A stretch of 64,000 nt of DNA from Rugamonas rivuli (lineage in GTDB: Bacteria > Pseudomonadota > Gammaproteobacteria > Burkholderiales > Burkholderiaceae_D), in contig NZ_WHUF01000003.1 of the NCBI RefSeq assembly GCF_009380165.1, forward strand, positions 496,001 through 560,000, read 5' to 3'. Below, piece by piece: positions 19,952 through 29,205 of the stretch. The notes beneath the pieces were generated by a model, which searched no databases, was not told the DNA's origin, and was given only the letters and a program-made list of their open reading frames with translations. Position 1 is the first letter of the stretch, and the number at the start of each line of letters is the position of its first letter. The position numbers and the translations under genes are program-made.

Positions 19952-22822
19952 ATGATGGTTGAAACTGTATTGTCCCGCTCCGTACGCCTGATGTGCGCCG
20001 GCGGCTTGGCCCTGAGTATGCATGCGGCGTTCGCGCAGACCAGCGACAGCGACAATGTCGCCCGCGTTGAGATCACCGGTTCGTCGATCAAACGTATCGC
20101 CAAGGAAGGTTCGCTGCCGGTCCAGACGCTGACCCGCGCCGACATCGAACAGAGCGGCGCCAACAACGTTGCCGACCTGGTCGCGCAACTGCCATCGATG
20201 CAGGGCTTCATCACCTCCTCGACCTCGGTCAACGGCGGCGGCGGCGGCGTGCAAACCGCGTCGATCCACGCCATCGGCACCCAATACACGCTGGTACTGT
20301 TGAACGGCCGCCGCATGGCGCCTTACGGCACCGGCAGCGCGGTCAACCTGGCCAGCATTCCGCTGTCGGCGGTCGAACGCGTCGAGATCCTGACCGACGG
20401 CGCTTCGACCCTGTACGGCTCGGACGCGATCGCCGGCGTGGTCAACTTCATCCTGAAAAAGAACCAGCGCGACCTGACCGTCGAAGGCACCCTCAACGCG
20501 CCGCAGAAATCGGGCGGCAAGAGCAGCAACATCTCCATCTCCAAAGGTTTCGGCGATCTGGAAGCCGACGGCTACAACGTGCTGCTGGCCTACAGCCACG
20601 ATGAGCAGAAGGAACTGAACGCCAGCCAGCGCGATTTCGCCAACTCCGGCGTGCACAAATTCACCCAGAACGGCAAGCAGTACGCGACTTGGCAAACCAG
20701 TATCAACTCGACCCCGGCCAACGTCGAAGTCGTGACCGCCGACGACGACGACGTGCTCAACACCGACCTGCTGAACAAAGGTTCCTGCACCCAGCCGCAC
20801 ACCTTCTCGCGCAGCGGCGCCTGCCGTTTCGACTATGCTTCCACGGTCCAGCTGCTGCCTGAACTGAAGCGCGACAGCATCTTTGCATCCGCCACCAAGC
20901 GCCTCGGCCAGGACACCACCGTGTTCAGCGAACTGGTGCTGTCGAAGTTCACCAACACCGCGCGCTACGCGCCGGCAGCCCAGCCGCTGACCGTGTTCAG
21001 CACCGATCCGGTGTCGGGCGTGAAGACCGTCAATAACAGCTACATCGGCGCCTACAACAAGAGCATCGTGCCGCTGCTGGCCGGCCAGGGCGTGAACCCG
21101 AACGACGTCACCGACGCGCTGTGGTACTACCGCGGCGCCGACGCCGGCGGCCGTACCGATGAATACCGCACCGACGCGGCCCACTTCGTACTGGGCATCG
21201 ACAGCTCGTACGCGGGCTGGGATGTCGGCGGCGCCTTCACCCATTCGCAAAACAAGCAGACCGACCGCGCCATGGCCGGCTACATGAGCGGCGACAAGTT
21301 CGAAGAACTGGTCCGCACCGGCGTCTACAATCCCTTCGTTTCCAGCACCGGCGCCGCCGCACTGCTGGCCCCGGCCGTGCTGCACCAGGAACTGGACGTG
21401 ACCAAGTCCAAGATCGACGTCATCAGCGCACACGCTTCGCGCGAAGTGTTCAACCTGCCGGGCGGCGCTGCGGCACTGGGCGTCGGTGCCGACTTCACCA
21501 AGCAGACCTACCAGGACACCCCGGCGCGCATCGCCATGGGCCCTGGCGCCGGCAATCCAGGCTGGACCGACGTGGAAATCGGCGGCGGCACCGGCTCGCA
21601 GGCACTCGACGCCAGCCGCAACAACTGGGGTAGTTTCGCCGAGTTGCTGATGCCGATCGCCAAGAACCTCGAAGCGACCACCGCCGTACGCTACGACAGC
21701 TACGCCGCCGTCGACAAGAAAAACGTCAGCTACGACGCCACCGGCAAGGCTTCGCCGTCGGGCAAGGTCGGCGAAGACGTGGCCAAAGCCACCTACAAGC
21801 TGGCCGTGCGCTACACCCCGACCCAGCAGCTGCTGCTGCGCAGCTCCTACGGCACCGGTTTCAAGGCGCCGACCATGAACAACATCGCCGATCCGCTGAA
21901 AAACGCCGGCTCGTCGAACGCCTTCCCGTGCCCGATCAAGACCGCCACCGATCCGCGCTTCGTCTACTGCCGTCCGGGCTCGTCGGAATACGGCCTGCTC
22001 GACAGCGGCAACCCTGCCACCGGCGCCGGCGCGCTGAAGGCCGAGGAATCCAAGCAGGCAACCGTCGGCTTCCGCCTGGAGCCTAACAGCATGGTCTCGT
22101 TCGGCCTGGACATGTGGGACGTCAAGCTGAAGAACCAGATCCGCACCTTCTCGCAGGACCAGCTGTTCACCAATCCGGTCCTGGCCAACCAGTGGATCGC
22201 GGTGTACGCCGATCCTATCCAGAAGAGCAACGTGCTGGTGGCCGTGCGCGCACCGATGAACCTGGCCTCCTCGCACTTCCGCGGCCTGGACTGGGACACC
22301 ACCTTCCGCACCGCCACGCCGATCGGCAAGGCCAGCGTGAACTGGACCGGTACCTACATGCTCAAGGCTGAGCAGGATGTGCCTGGCGTCGGTACCGAGA
22401 AATCGATCGGCCGCTTCGACTCCTACGACGACGTGGTGTTCCGCGTCATCTCGAAAGTGGTGTTCGCGCTCAAAACGTCCGACAAGCTGAGCAACTCGCT
22501 GACCGTGAACTACCGTTCCGGCTACCACGACAAAGTGCTGACCGCGGATGACGCAGCGGTACGCGTGGTCAACGCCGACGGCAGCATCGGCGGCGTGGCC
22601 GGCATGGAGCGCGACGTCAAGTCGTACACCACCGTCGACTACCAGATCAAGGCCAACTACATCAAGAACCTGACCCTGACCGCCGGCATCAAGAACCTGC
22701 TGGACCAGGATCCACCGTTCTCGGTACGTAACTCGGGCGGCGGCAATCAAGTGGGCTACGACGGCCGCTACTCCGATCCGCTGGGCCGCACTTTCTACCT
22801 GACCGCGACGTACAAGTTCTAA
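19952..22822 (+). CDS. TonB-dependent outer-membrane receptor 1
   Basis: A 956-residue TBDR: an outer-membrane beta-barrel with an N-terminal plug, importing large or scarce solutes with TonB-ExbBD energy. The signal peptide MMVETVLSRSVRLMCAGGLA ends at AFA|Q. A short periplasmic start with VARVEITGSSIKR follows, then the plug with TLVLLNGRR and VERVEILTDGASTLYGSDAI, then the barrel ending in TATYKF (aromatic C-terminus). No STN domain. A cysteine pair (CTQPHTFSRSGAC) suggests an extracellular disulfide loop. The ligand is unknown and no catabolic genes are adjacent. An intrinsic terminator follows at 22859. Confidence 0.93.
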   Translation: MMVETVLSRSVRLMCAGGLALSMHAAFAQTSDSDNVARVEITGSSIKRIAKEGSLPVQTLTRADIEQSGANNVADLVAQLPSMQGFITSSTSVNGGGGGVQTASIHAIGTQYTLVLLNGRRMAPYGTGSAVNLASIPLSAVERVEILTDGASTLYGSDAIAGVVNFILKKNQRDLTVEGTLNAPQKSGGKSSNISISKGFGDLEADGYNVLLAYSHDEQKELNASQRDFANSGVHKFTQNGKQYATWQTSINSTPANVEVVTADDDDVLNTDLLNKGSCTQPHTFSRSGACRFDYASTVQLLPELKRDSIFASATKRLGQDTTVFSELVLSKFTNTARYAPAAQPLTVFSTDPVSGVKTVNNSYIGAYNKSIVPLLAGQGVNPNDVTDALWYYRGADAGGRTDEYRTDAAHFVLGIDSSYAGWDVGGAFTHSQNKQTDRAMAGYMSGDKFEELVRTGVYNPFVSSTGAAALLAPAVLHQELDVTKSKIDVISAHASREVFNLPGGAAALGVGADFTKQTYQDTPARIAMGPGAGNPGWTDVEIGGGTGSQALDASRNNWGSFAELLMPIAKNLEATTAVRYDSYAAVDKKNVSYDATGKASPSGKVGEDVAKATYKLAVRYTPTQQLLLRSSYGTGFKAPTMNNIADPLKNAGSSNAFPCPIKTATDPRFVYCRPGSSEYGLLDSGNPATGAGALKAEESKQATVGFRLEPNSMVSFGLDMWDVKLKNQIRTFSQDQLFTNPVLANQWIAVYADPIQKSNVLVAVRAPMNLASSHFRGLDWDTTFRTATPIGKASVNWTGTYMLKAEQDVPGVGTEKSIGRFDSYDDVVFRVISKVVFALKTSDKLSNSLTVNYRSGYHDKVLTADDAAVRVVNADGSIGGVAGMERDVKSYTTVDYQIKANYIKNLTLTAGIKNLLDQDPPFSVRNSGGGNQVGYDGRYSDPLGRTFYLTATYKF

Positions 22823-22858
22823 GCCTCCGGCCTCCGGCCGAAAGCGCATGACCTTGCA

Positions 22859-22889
22859 GCCCCGTCTTTTTCGGAAGACGGGGCTTTTT
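22859..22889 (+). terminator. Intrinsic terminator of TBDR 1
   Basis: 10-bp stem GCCCCGTCTT/AAGACGGGGC with a 6-nt loop, then TTTTT, starting 37 bp after the stop codon. Confidence 0.9.
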
Positions 22890-23056
22890 GCGTTGTGAGC
22901 CGCGACAACTGTGGCATTAATGTAACGTTCAGTTACCGTTCCAAACCAGGCCCATGGTTCGGCGCCGGCACCACCATGTTGCAAGCCGACGACGGCACCT
23001 CAATACTTTCCCTTCTTTTTACCAAATTCACAATGTTTTATACATGCCAAGTCAGC

Positions 23057-23097
23057 ATGCACCAAATTAGAGTGTTTTTTGCACGAATTTGGTGCAT
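23057..23097. repeat. Perfect 12-bp inverted repeat, probable operator
   Basis: ATGCACCAAATT (23057-23068) and AATTTGGTGCAT (23086-23097) with a 17-bp spacer, upstream of the TBDR 2 promoter. Each arm is part of an NtrC-like 15-mer (23059-23073 and 23081-23095, centres 22 bp apart, two helical turns). Confidence 0.55.
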
Positions 23098-23150
23098 CAC
23101 CTGACCCAAGGTCCGGCATGAAATTTTGTTCATAAATAAATGTTTGTGCG

Positions 23151-23180
23151 TTGACAGCAAAGACGGCCGGATGCTCTGAT
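23151..23180 (+). promoter_or_regulatory. Promoter of TBDR 2
   Basis: TTGACA (23151-23156), 18-bp spacer, TCTGAT (23175-23180), followed by GA, matching the promoter of TBDR 1 in sequence and spacing. It lies 87-116 bp upstream of the start codon. Confidence 0.55.
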
Positions 23181-23266
23181 GATTGAGTAAAGAATCCATG
23201 CGGACTCTTTACATAAGACCTACAAACGACTTGGTGTTCATTGTTTTCACAAGGGAGAGAGAAATA

Positions 23267-25936
23267 ATGATGGTTGAAACAGTAGTGGCGCGATCCGTGC
23301 GTCTGGCATGCGTCGGCGGTTTGCTGGGACTGAGCCTGAGCGCTCCGCTGGCGCAAGCCCAAACCGGCGACCAGCCGATCCAGCGCGTCGAAGTGACGGG
23401 CTCCTCGATCAAGCGCCTGGTATCGGAAACGGCTAACCCGCTGACGGTGATCCGCGCGGACGATTTCGTCAAGCAAGGCTTGACCACGGCCCAGGAAGTG
23501 CTGGACCGCATCCCTTCGAACAGCTCCAGCTTTGGCTCCAGCAATGTGGTCGGCGGCAACAGCAGCGGCTTGCCCACGGGCGGCCAGGCCAGCGCCGACT
23601 TGCGCGGTCTGGGCGGCGACAAAACCCTGGTGCTGCTGAACGGCCGCCGCATCGCCAACCACCCGTATGACGGCGCCAGCGTCGACCTGAACATCATTCC
23701 AGTCTCGGCGCTGGAACGGGTCGAGGTATTGCGCGACGGCGCTTCGGCCATCTACGGCACCGACGCCATCGGCGGCGTCATCAACTTCATCACCAAACGC
23801 TCGGTCACCACCACCACCATCACGGGCGAAATCATCGCGCCGCGCAAAGTGGGCGCCGACGAGCACCGCGTCAATCTGTCGAGCGGCTTCGGCGACCTGG
23901 AGAAGGACGGCTACAATGTGTTCGGCGTGTTCGACTATCACAAGCTGGACATCCTGACCTCGCAACAGCGCGAGTTCTCGAAAACCGGCGTGATCCCCGA
24001 GCGCGGTCTGAACCTGACCTCCGGCACCACCTACCCGGGTAACTACTTCGACCCGACCTCGGGCGCCGCCGGCAATCCCGGCTTCGCCAAGGGCTGCGAC
24101 GCGCCGCTGTCCGTGCCGCGCGCCAGCAACGGCACCTGCCGCGAAGACTACACCCGCCTGATCGACGATCTGCCGGCGCAAAAGCAGACCGCCTTCTTCG
24201 GCAAGGCCACCTTCAAGATCAATAACGACCATCAGGCGTCGATCGAATACCTGCACTCGGAAAACGATGTGGTGTCGCACACCGCGCCGCCGCCGCAAAC
24301 CGGCCTGATCCTGCCAAAATCGAGCAAATACTATCCGGGCAATTCGGGCGGCGTGCCGGCCATGCCGGGCCTGTCGGGCGACCCGCTGTCGGTCAACTGG
24401 CGCCCAACCGAAGCTGGCCAGCGCGAAATCAATTCCAAGGGCGCGGCCGACCGCCTCAGCATCGCCGCCGAAGGCTTGTTCAAGGACTGGGATTACAAGA
24501 CTGGCTTCACGCTGTCCGAAAGCCGTTCGGCGGAATACTTCACCGGCGGCTATGTACGCGATGAAAGCTTCGCCGCCGGCGTCTTCAACGGCACCCTGAA
24601 CCCGTTCGGCCTGCAGGACGCGGCCGGCAAGACCTACCTGGCCAGCACCGCGCTGCGCGGCCAGGTCCAGAGCGGCAAGACCCGCAACACCGGCATCGAC
24701 GCCAAGGCCAGCCGCGAACTGATGGACCTCGGCGGCGGCAAGCTGGCGGTGGCGGTCGGCGGCGAACTGCGCCGCGAAGAAGCGGACTTCTTCGTCAATC
24801 GCGACATCGCCGGCCAGGCCGCCAGCTCCGGCCTGTCGGGTTCGCAATCGACCAACGGTTCCCGCACCATCAAGGCGGTCTTCGGCGAACTGAACATGCC
24901 GCTGATCAAGGACCTGGAAGTACAGTTCGCGACCCGCTACGACAAGTATAGCGACGTCGGCAGCACCACCAATCCGAAACTGGGCGTGCGTTACCAGCCG
25001 ACCAAGCAGGTGCTGCTGCGCGGCTCGGCCTCGACCGGTTTCCGCGCGCCGACGCTGTTCGAGAAAAACGCGCCGCGTTCGAAGAACGACACCAACAACT
25101 CGTATAACGATCCGGTCCTGTGCCCGGGCGGCGTGCTGTCGTCCAACCCGATCGCCAATCCTTTGCGCGACTGCGACCTGCAACAGTTCAAGCTGCAAGG
25201 CGGCAACGCCAACCTGAGCCCGGAAAAATCCAAGACCTATTCGGTCGGCGTCGTGCTGGAGCCTGTCCAGCAAGTCACGCTGGCGCTGGACTACTGGAAC
25301 ATCCGCCTGAAGGACAAGATCAACGCGCTGCCGGAAGAAGCCATCTACGGCGACTATGCCAAGTACAAGGAACGCTTCCTGCGCAATCCGGACGGCTCGC
25401 CTTACGCCATCCTGGACTTGAAGGAAAACCTGGGCAAGGTCAACACTGACGGCGTCGACATGAGCCTGACGCTGCGCTCCGGCACCACCGGCTATGGCAA
25501 CTTCACGCTGACCGTGGACGGCACCTATGTCCACAAGTATGAGTACCAGGACGAGCGCGACGGTCCATTCATCCAGAACGTCGGCCGCTACGCCGCCAAC
25601 AATCCGGTGTTCCGCTGGAAGCACAACGCCGCGCTGAACTGGCGCCTGGGCACCTGGAGCGCCACGCTGGCCCAGTCGTACAAGTCCGGCTACACCGACC
25701 AGAACCTGGACATCGCGCCTCAGTTCAAGAACTCGGTACCGTCGTACTCGCTGTGGAACCTGTCGGGCACCTACACCGGCTTCGCGGGCTTGAGCCTGAC
25801 CGCCGGCGTGAAGAACCTGCTGGACAAGGAACCACCGTTCTCGAACCAGGGTACGCTGTTCCAGAAGGGTTACGATCCACGCTACACGGATCCGGTCGGC
25901 CGCGCACTGTACGCCCGCGCCAGCTACACCTTCTAA
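23267..25936 (+). CDS. TonB-dependent outer-membrane receptor 2
   Basis: An 889-residue TBDR. I chose ATG 23267 (MMVETVVARSVRLACVGGLL) because it restores the signal peptide shared by all receptors here and has GGGAGAG upstream; the open frame extends back to 23183 without a signal. The plug shows VEVTGSSIKRLV, KTLVLLNGRR and LERVEVLRDGASAIYGTDAI. The barrel ends RASYTF. It is shorter than its neighbours. A cysteine-containing loop (CDAPLSVPRASNGTC) may be surface exposed. The ligand cannot be inferred. Confidence 0.93.
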   Translation: MMVETVVARSVRLACVGGLLGLSLSAPLAQAQTGDQPIQRVEVTGSSIKRLVSETANPLTVIRADDFVKQGLTTAQEVLDRIPSNSSSFGSSNVVGGNSSGLPTGGQASADLRGLGGDKTLVLLNGRRIANHPYDGASVDLNIIPVSALERVEVLRDGASAIYGTDAIGGVINFITKRSVTTTTITGEIIAPRKVGADEHRVNLSSGFGDLEKDGYNVFGVFDYHKLDILTSQQREFSKTGVIPERGLNLTSGTTYPGNYFDPTSGAAGNPGFAKGCDAPLSVPRASNGTCREDYTRLIDDLPAQKQTAFFGKATFKINNDHQASIEYLHSENDVVSHTAPPPQTGLILPKSSKYYPGNSGGVPAMPGLSGDPLSVNWRPTEAGQREINSKGAADRLSIAAEGLFKDWDYKTGFTLSESRSAEYFTGGYVRDESFAAGVFNGTLNPFGLQDAAGKTYLASTALRGQVQSGKTRNTGIDAKASRELMDLGGGKLAVAVGGELRREEADFFVNRDIAGQAASSGLSGSQSTNGSRTIKAVFGELNMPLIKDLEVQFATRYDKYSDVGSTTNPKLGVRYQPTKQVLLRGSASTGFRAPTLFEKNAPRSKNDTNNSYNDPVLCPGGVLSSNPIANPLRDCDLQQFKLQGGNANLSPEKSKTYSVGVVLEPVQQVTLALDYWNIRLKDKINALPEEAIYGDYAKYKERFLRNPDGSPYAILDLKENLGKVNTDGVDMSLTLRSGTTGYGNFTLTVDGTYVHKYEYQDERDGPFIQNVGRYAANNPVFRWKHNAALNWRLGTWSATLAQSYKSGYTDQNLDIAPQFKNSVPSYSLWNLSGTYTGFAGLSLTAGVKNLLDKEPPFSNQGTLFQKGYDPRYTDPVGRALYARASYTF

Positions 25937-25957
25937 GCTAGTTTAGCTCCTGCCCCA

Positions 25958-26001
25958 GTGGCGATGCCCCGGCCCCGGCCGGCGCATCGCCACTTTCTTT
26001 T
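25958..26001 (+). terminator. Intrinsic terminator of TBDR 2
   Basis: 10-bp stem GTGGCGATGC/GCATCGCCAC around a GC-rich 16-nt loop, followed by TTTCTTTT, between the convergent receptor genes 2 and 3. Confidence 0.75.
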
Positions 26002-26007
26002 GGGCGC

Positions 26008-28926
26008 TTAGAACTTGTAGTTGCCCGTGATGTAGAACGCGCGGCCGGCCGGATCGGTGTAGCGTCCGTCGTAGCCGAGCTGGTTGCCGCCGCCGGCGTT
26101 CTGCAAGGTCAGCGGTGGATTGCGGTCGAACAGGTTCTTGATGCCGCCGGTCAGCGTGAAGCGGCCGAAGTCATACTTGCCCTGCCAGTCGAAGGTGGTG
26201 TACGACGGCGTCCACAAGCCGGCAAAGTCCACCGAATCGCTGCCGCGGCTGCCGTCCGGATTGACCGGGAAGATCGCCGTGCCGGCCGGATAAGCCTGGT
26301 CGTGGTAGCCGGACTTGTAGTGCGCCGTCAGCGTGTTGGTCAGCTTGCCGTTGGTCAGGCTCAGCGCCAGGTTGCTCTGCACGCGGAACACCACCGCGTT
26401 GTCCGGCCCGAAGCGGCCGAGGTCGGAATTGATGTCGCCGCCGGCGGTTGTGGTGTAGTTCTGCTTGATCATATACGTGCCGGTCCAGGCCGCCTTCCAG
26501 TCGCCGAACGGCGACTTGTTGCGGTAGCTGAAGTCCCAGTCGACGCCGCGGTAATTCGCCACGCCGCCATTGATCGGCGCCTGGATGTAGGCGATCGTGG
26601 TGTAGCCGGCAGGGTCGGGATAGGGATTGACGAACAGGCGCTGGTACTGCTGCGGATTGGCGAAGCCCACCTGCTCCGGTATGCCGGCCGACAGCACCTG
26701 GTTGCGGATCTGGACGTTCCACAAATCCAGTCCCAGCGACAGGCCGCGCAGCGCCTCGATGCGGCCGCCCAGCGTCCACTGTTTGGACTTTTCCGGTTGC
26801 AGGCCGTCGCTGCCGCTGGCGCCGTTCGGCCCGTTCAGCAAATCGTACTGCGCCTGGGCCGCCACCTGGCAACCCGGCGATCCCGGGAACGGACAGCGGT
26901 AGCTGCCGGCGGTGCTGCCATAGAAGGTCGGCGCGCCGGCGATGTCGCTGATGTTGGGCGTCTTGAAGCCGGTGCCGTAGGCCGCCCGCAACAGCAGGCT
27001 CTCGACCGGCGTCCAGCGCGCGCTGACCTTGTAGGTGCCGGCGCTGAACGAGTTGCCGACCTCGCCGGACGGCAGCAGCGGCCGCAGGCCGCTGGCGTCG
27101 GCCAGCTTGGCGAAGATGTACTCGCTGTGGGTCTTGTCGTAGCTGTCGTAGCGGCCCGAGACGGTGGCCTCGAAGGTCTTCGCCAGCGGCAGCAGCACCT
27201 CGCTGTAGATGCCCCAGTTGTCGCGGCGGGCGTCGAACGGCACCTGGCCGTAGTTGCCGCCCACCGGATAGTTGCCCGATGCCGGCTGGGTCGAATAGCC
27301 GGAGTTGGACAGGATGGTCGGATGGTAGGCGATCTGGTAGCGGGTCTTCGAATAGTCGCCGCCCAGCGAGATGATGGACGTGCCGCCAGGCAGGCTGAAC
27401 AGGTCGTGCTGCGCGCCGGCGTGCAGCGTGTTCAGCTTGGAGGTGTTGGTCGAGAACGTGGTGCCGTTGACCAGCGCGCCGCGCAGCTGGTCGGCGCCGC
27501 TGCCCATCACCGGATCGTAGGCGCCGGACGCCACCAGCGCGTTGAGCTTGTCGAAGTCCGTGTAGCCGCCGTAGGCGTTATCCTTGATCTTGCTTTCCGA
27601 AAGGATCACGCTGGCGTTGTAAGCCCAGCCCCAGGCGTTGCCGTCGATGCCGACGGCGAAGTGTCGGGCGTCGGTGATGTATTCGTCGGCGCGGCCGCCG
27701 ACCAGCACCGAACGGTAGCCCAGCGTGCCGTCGCCGGTGGGATTCTCCAGGTTGTTGGCGTCCAGGTAGGGCTGGATGTAGCGCGCATACAGCTGCGGGA
27801 AGCGGTCGGTGGAATTGACGCCCATCGGCTGCGCGGACGGCGCGTACTGCGCGGTCATCGAATAGCTCGACAACACCAGTTCGCCCCACAGGCGGGTGTC
27901 GTCGTTCAGTTGCCAGGTGCCCTTCAGCAGGCCGCTGTCGCGCCGCGAACCGGGCACATCCTCGACGGTGGCGCCGTAGTTGAAGCCGCACTGGGTATCG
28001 AGCGGGCCGGCCAGCGGGCCGCCGCAATTGCCGTTGGCGATCTGGTAGGGATTGATCGCCACGCCGGTCGTGGCGACGCTGTCGGCCGAGCCGCGCGGAC
28101 GCACGTTGAACGAGACGTTGGCCGGTTCGGTGTTGGCGGTGCGCTGGTCGAACCAGTACTGCTTGCCGCCGCTGTTGAACTTGAAGAACGCGCCCTGCGC
28201 CGAAAAGCTACGCTGCAGCGCCGTGATGCGCTGCTGCTCGTCGTGGCTGTACGAGAACAGGATGTTGAACTTGTCGTTGTCGAGATCGCCCCAGCCCTTG
28301 GTCAGGCCGGCGCTGTTCCACTTGCCGCCGGAGGCGCGCGGCTGGCCGTAGGTGGCGTAAGCCTCGCCCTTGGTCATGTTCTTTTTCAGGATGAAGTTGA
28401 CCACGCCGGCGATCGCGTCCGAGCCGTACAGCGCGGAGGCGCCGTCGCCGAGGATCTCGACCCGCTCCACCGCCTCCAGCGGGATGCTCTCGATGTTGAC
28501 GGCGTAGCCGCCGCCCTGGCCGTTGCCGAGCAGGCTGGGCGCCATGCGCTGGCCGTCCAGCAGCACCAGCGTGTATTTCGACGGCAGCGAGTGCAGCGCG
28601 GCCGTGGTGACGCCGGCGCCGCCGCCGTTGACCGAACTGGACGAGGGCACGAAGCCCTGCATCGACGGCAGCATCTGGATCAGATCGGTCGCGGAGGTGG
28701 CGCCGCTCTGTTTGATGTCGGCCGCGGTCAGCACCTGCACCGGCAGCGCGCCCTCCTTGGCGATGCGCTTGATCGCCGAGCCGGTGATCTCGACCCGCTG
28801 GATGGGCTGCTTATCGGTTGCGGCGTCTTGCGCGATGGCCGGCAATGCCAGCAAACCGAAGCCGGCGATGGCGCCGCCCGAAAACATCAATCGCAATGAA
28901 CGCGACAACACTCTTTCTTGAATCAT
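26008..28926 (-). CDS. TonB-dependent outer-membrane receptor 3
   Basis: A 972-residue TBDR with signal peptide MIQERVLSRSLRLMFSGGAI ending near AIA|Q. The plug begins IQRVEITGSAIKRIAKEGAL, nearly the same as TBDR 1 (VEITGSSIKRIAKEGSL), and contains YTLVLLDGQR and VERVEILGDGASALYGSDAI. The barrel ends ITGNYKF. A strong GGAGG ribosome site precedes the ATG. It is convergent with TBDR 2, making a three-receptor cluster. Similarity through the plug and C-terminus suggests it is closest to TBDR 1. Substrate unknown. Confidence 0.93.
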   Translation of the reverse strand: MIQERVLSRSLRLMFSGGAIAGFGLLALPAIAQDAATDKQPIQRVEITGSAIKRIAKEGALPVQVLTAADIKQSGATSATDLIQMLPSMQGFVPSSSSVNGGGAGVTTAALHSLPSKYTLVLLDGQRMAPSLLGNGQGGGYAVNIESIPLEAVERVEILGDGASALYGSDAIAGVVNFILKKNMTKGEAYATYGQPRASGGKWNSAGLTKGWGDLDNDKFNILFSYSHDEQQRITALQRSFSAQGAFFKFNSGGKQYWFDQRTANTEPANVSFNVRPRGSADSVATTGVAINPYQIANGNCGGPLAGPLDTQCGFNYGATVEDVPGSRRDSGLLKGTWQLNDDTRLWGELVLSSYSMTAQYAPSAQPMGVNSTDRFPQLYARYIQPYLDANNLENPTGDGTLGYRSVLVGGRADEYITDARHFAVGIDGNAWGWAYNASVILSESKIKDNAYGGYTDFDKLNALVASGAYDPVMGSGADQLRGALVNGTTFSTNTSKLNTLHAGAQHDLFSLPGGTSIISLGGDYSKTRYQIAYHPTILSNSGYSTQPASGNYPVGGNYGQVPFDARRDNWGIYSEVLLPLAKTFEATVSGRYDSYDKTHSEYIFAKLADASGLRPLLPSGEVGNSFSAGTYKVSARWTPVESLLLRAAYGTGFKTPNISDIAGAPTFYGSTAGSYRCPFPGSPGCQVAAQAQYDLLNGPNGASGSDGLQPEKSKQWTLGGRIEALRGLSLGLDLWNVQIRNQVLSAGIPEQVGFANPQQYQRLFVNPYPDPAGYTTIAYIQAPINGGVANYRGVDWDFSYRNKSPFGDWKAAWTGTYMIKQNYTTTAGGDINSDLGRFGPDNAVVFRVQSNLALSLTNGKLTNTLTAHYKSGYHDQAYPAGTAIFPVNPDGSRGSDSVDFAGLWTPSYTTFDWQGKYDFGRFTLTGGIKNLFDRNPPLTLQNAGGGNQLGYDGRYTDPAGRAFYITGNYKF

Positions 28927-29057
28927 GACTTACCTCCGATATTATTTTTTGAATGCACCGGTCCGACGCCCGCTGCCGGGGTGGCAACGGGTCGCGCTGA
29001 AAACAGGACAGGTGAATTAACGTAGAAGGGTGTTCGAAGACACCATCCATGCTTAGT

Positions 29058-29086
29058 ATAAAAACATGCCAAGAAGGTAAGGTCAA
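29058..29086 (-). promoter_or_regulatory. Promoter of TBDR 3
   Basis: Minus-strand TTGACC (29081-29086), 17-bp spacer, TTTTAT (29058-29063). The surrounding ATGTTTTTAT recurs in the TBDR 6 promoter. A TATACT further downstream (20-bp spacing) is the alternative -10. Confidence 0.45.
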
Positions 29087-29117
29087 TCGAACTCGTGATG
29101 CATTCGGGGTTCTTACA

Positions 29118-29188
29118 ACACTCTTGATAGCAATCCGCAAAAACAAAGGGCCCCATATAGCCATTGGGGCCCTTTGTATCAAGAGTGT
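29118..29188 (-). terminator. aroG: Strong aroG terminator nested in a second inverted repeat
   Basis: 11-bp stem CAAAGGGCCCC/GGGGCCCTTTG (29144-29154 and 29166-29176), with TTTGTTTTT on the minus-strand 3' side. It is flanked by a further perfect 12-bp inverted repeat, ACACTCTTGATA (29118-29129) and TATCAAGAGTGT (29177-29188). It terminates aroG 30 bp after its stop, ahead of the TBDR 3 promoter. Confidence 0.85.
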
Positions 29189-29205
29189 AACGGCGCTACA
29201 TTATT

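Larger units (their letters stand above)
22890..23266. other. Upstream region of TBDR 2 (no gene)
   Basis: AT-rich leader/promoter region with no supportable gene. It shares four blocks with the region before TBDR 1 in the same order: TTTCCCTTCTTTTT, GCACCAAATTAGAG, CGTTGACAG and TCTGATGA. It also contains the inverted repeat at 23057-23097. Confidence 0.6.

Noticed and set aside
19931-25624. Long minus-strand frames opposite TBDR 1 and TBDR 2
   Set aside because: Antisense shadows of receptor genes; no ribosome sites or domains.
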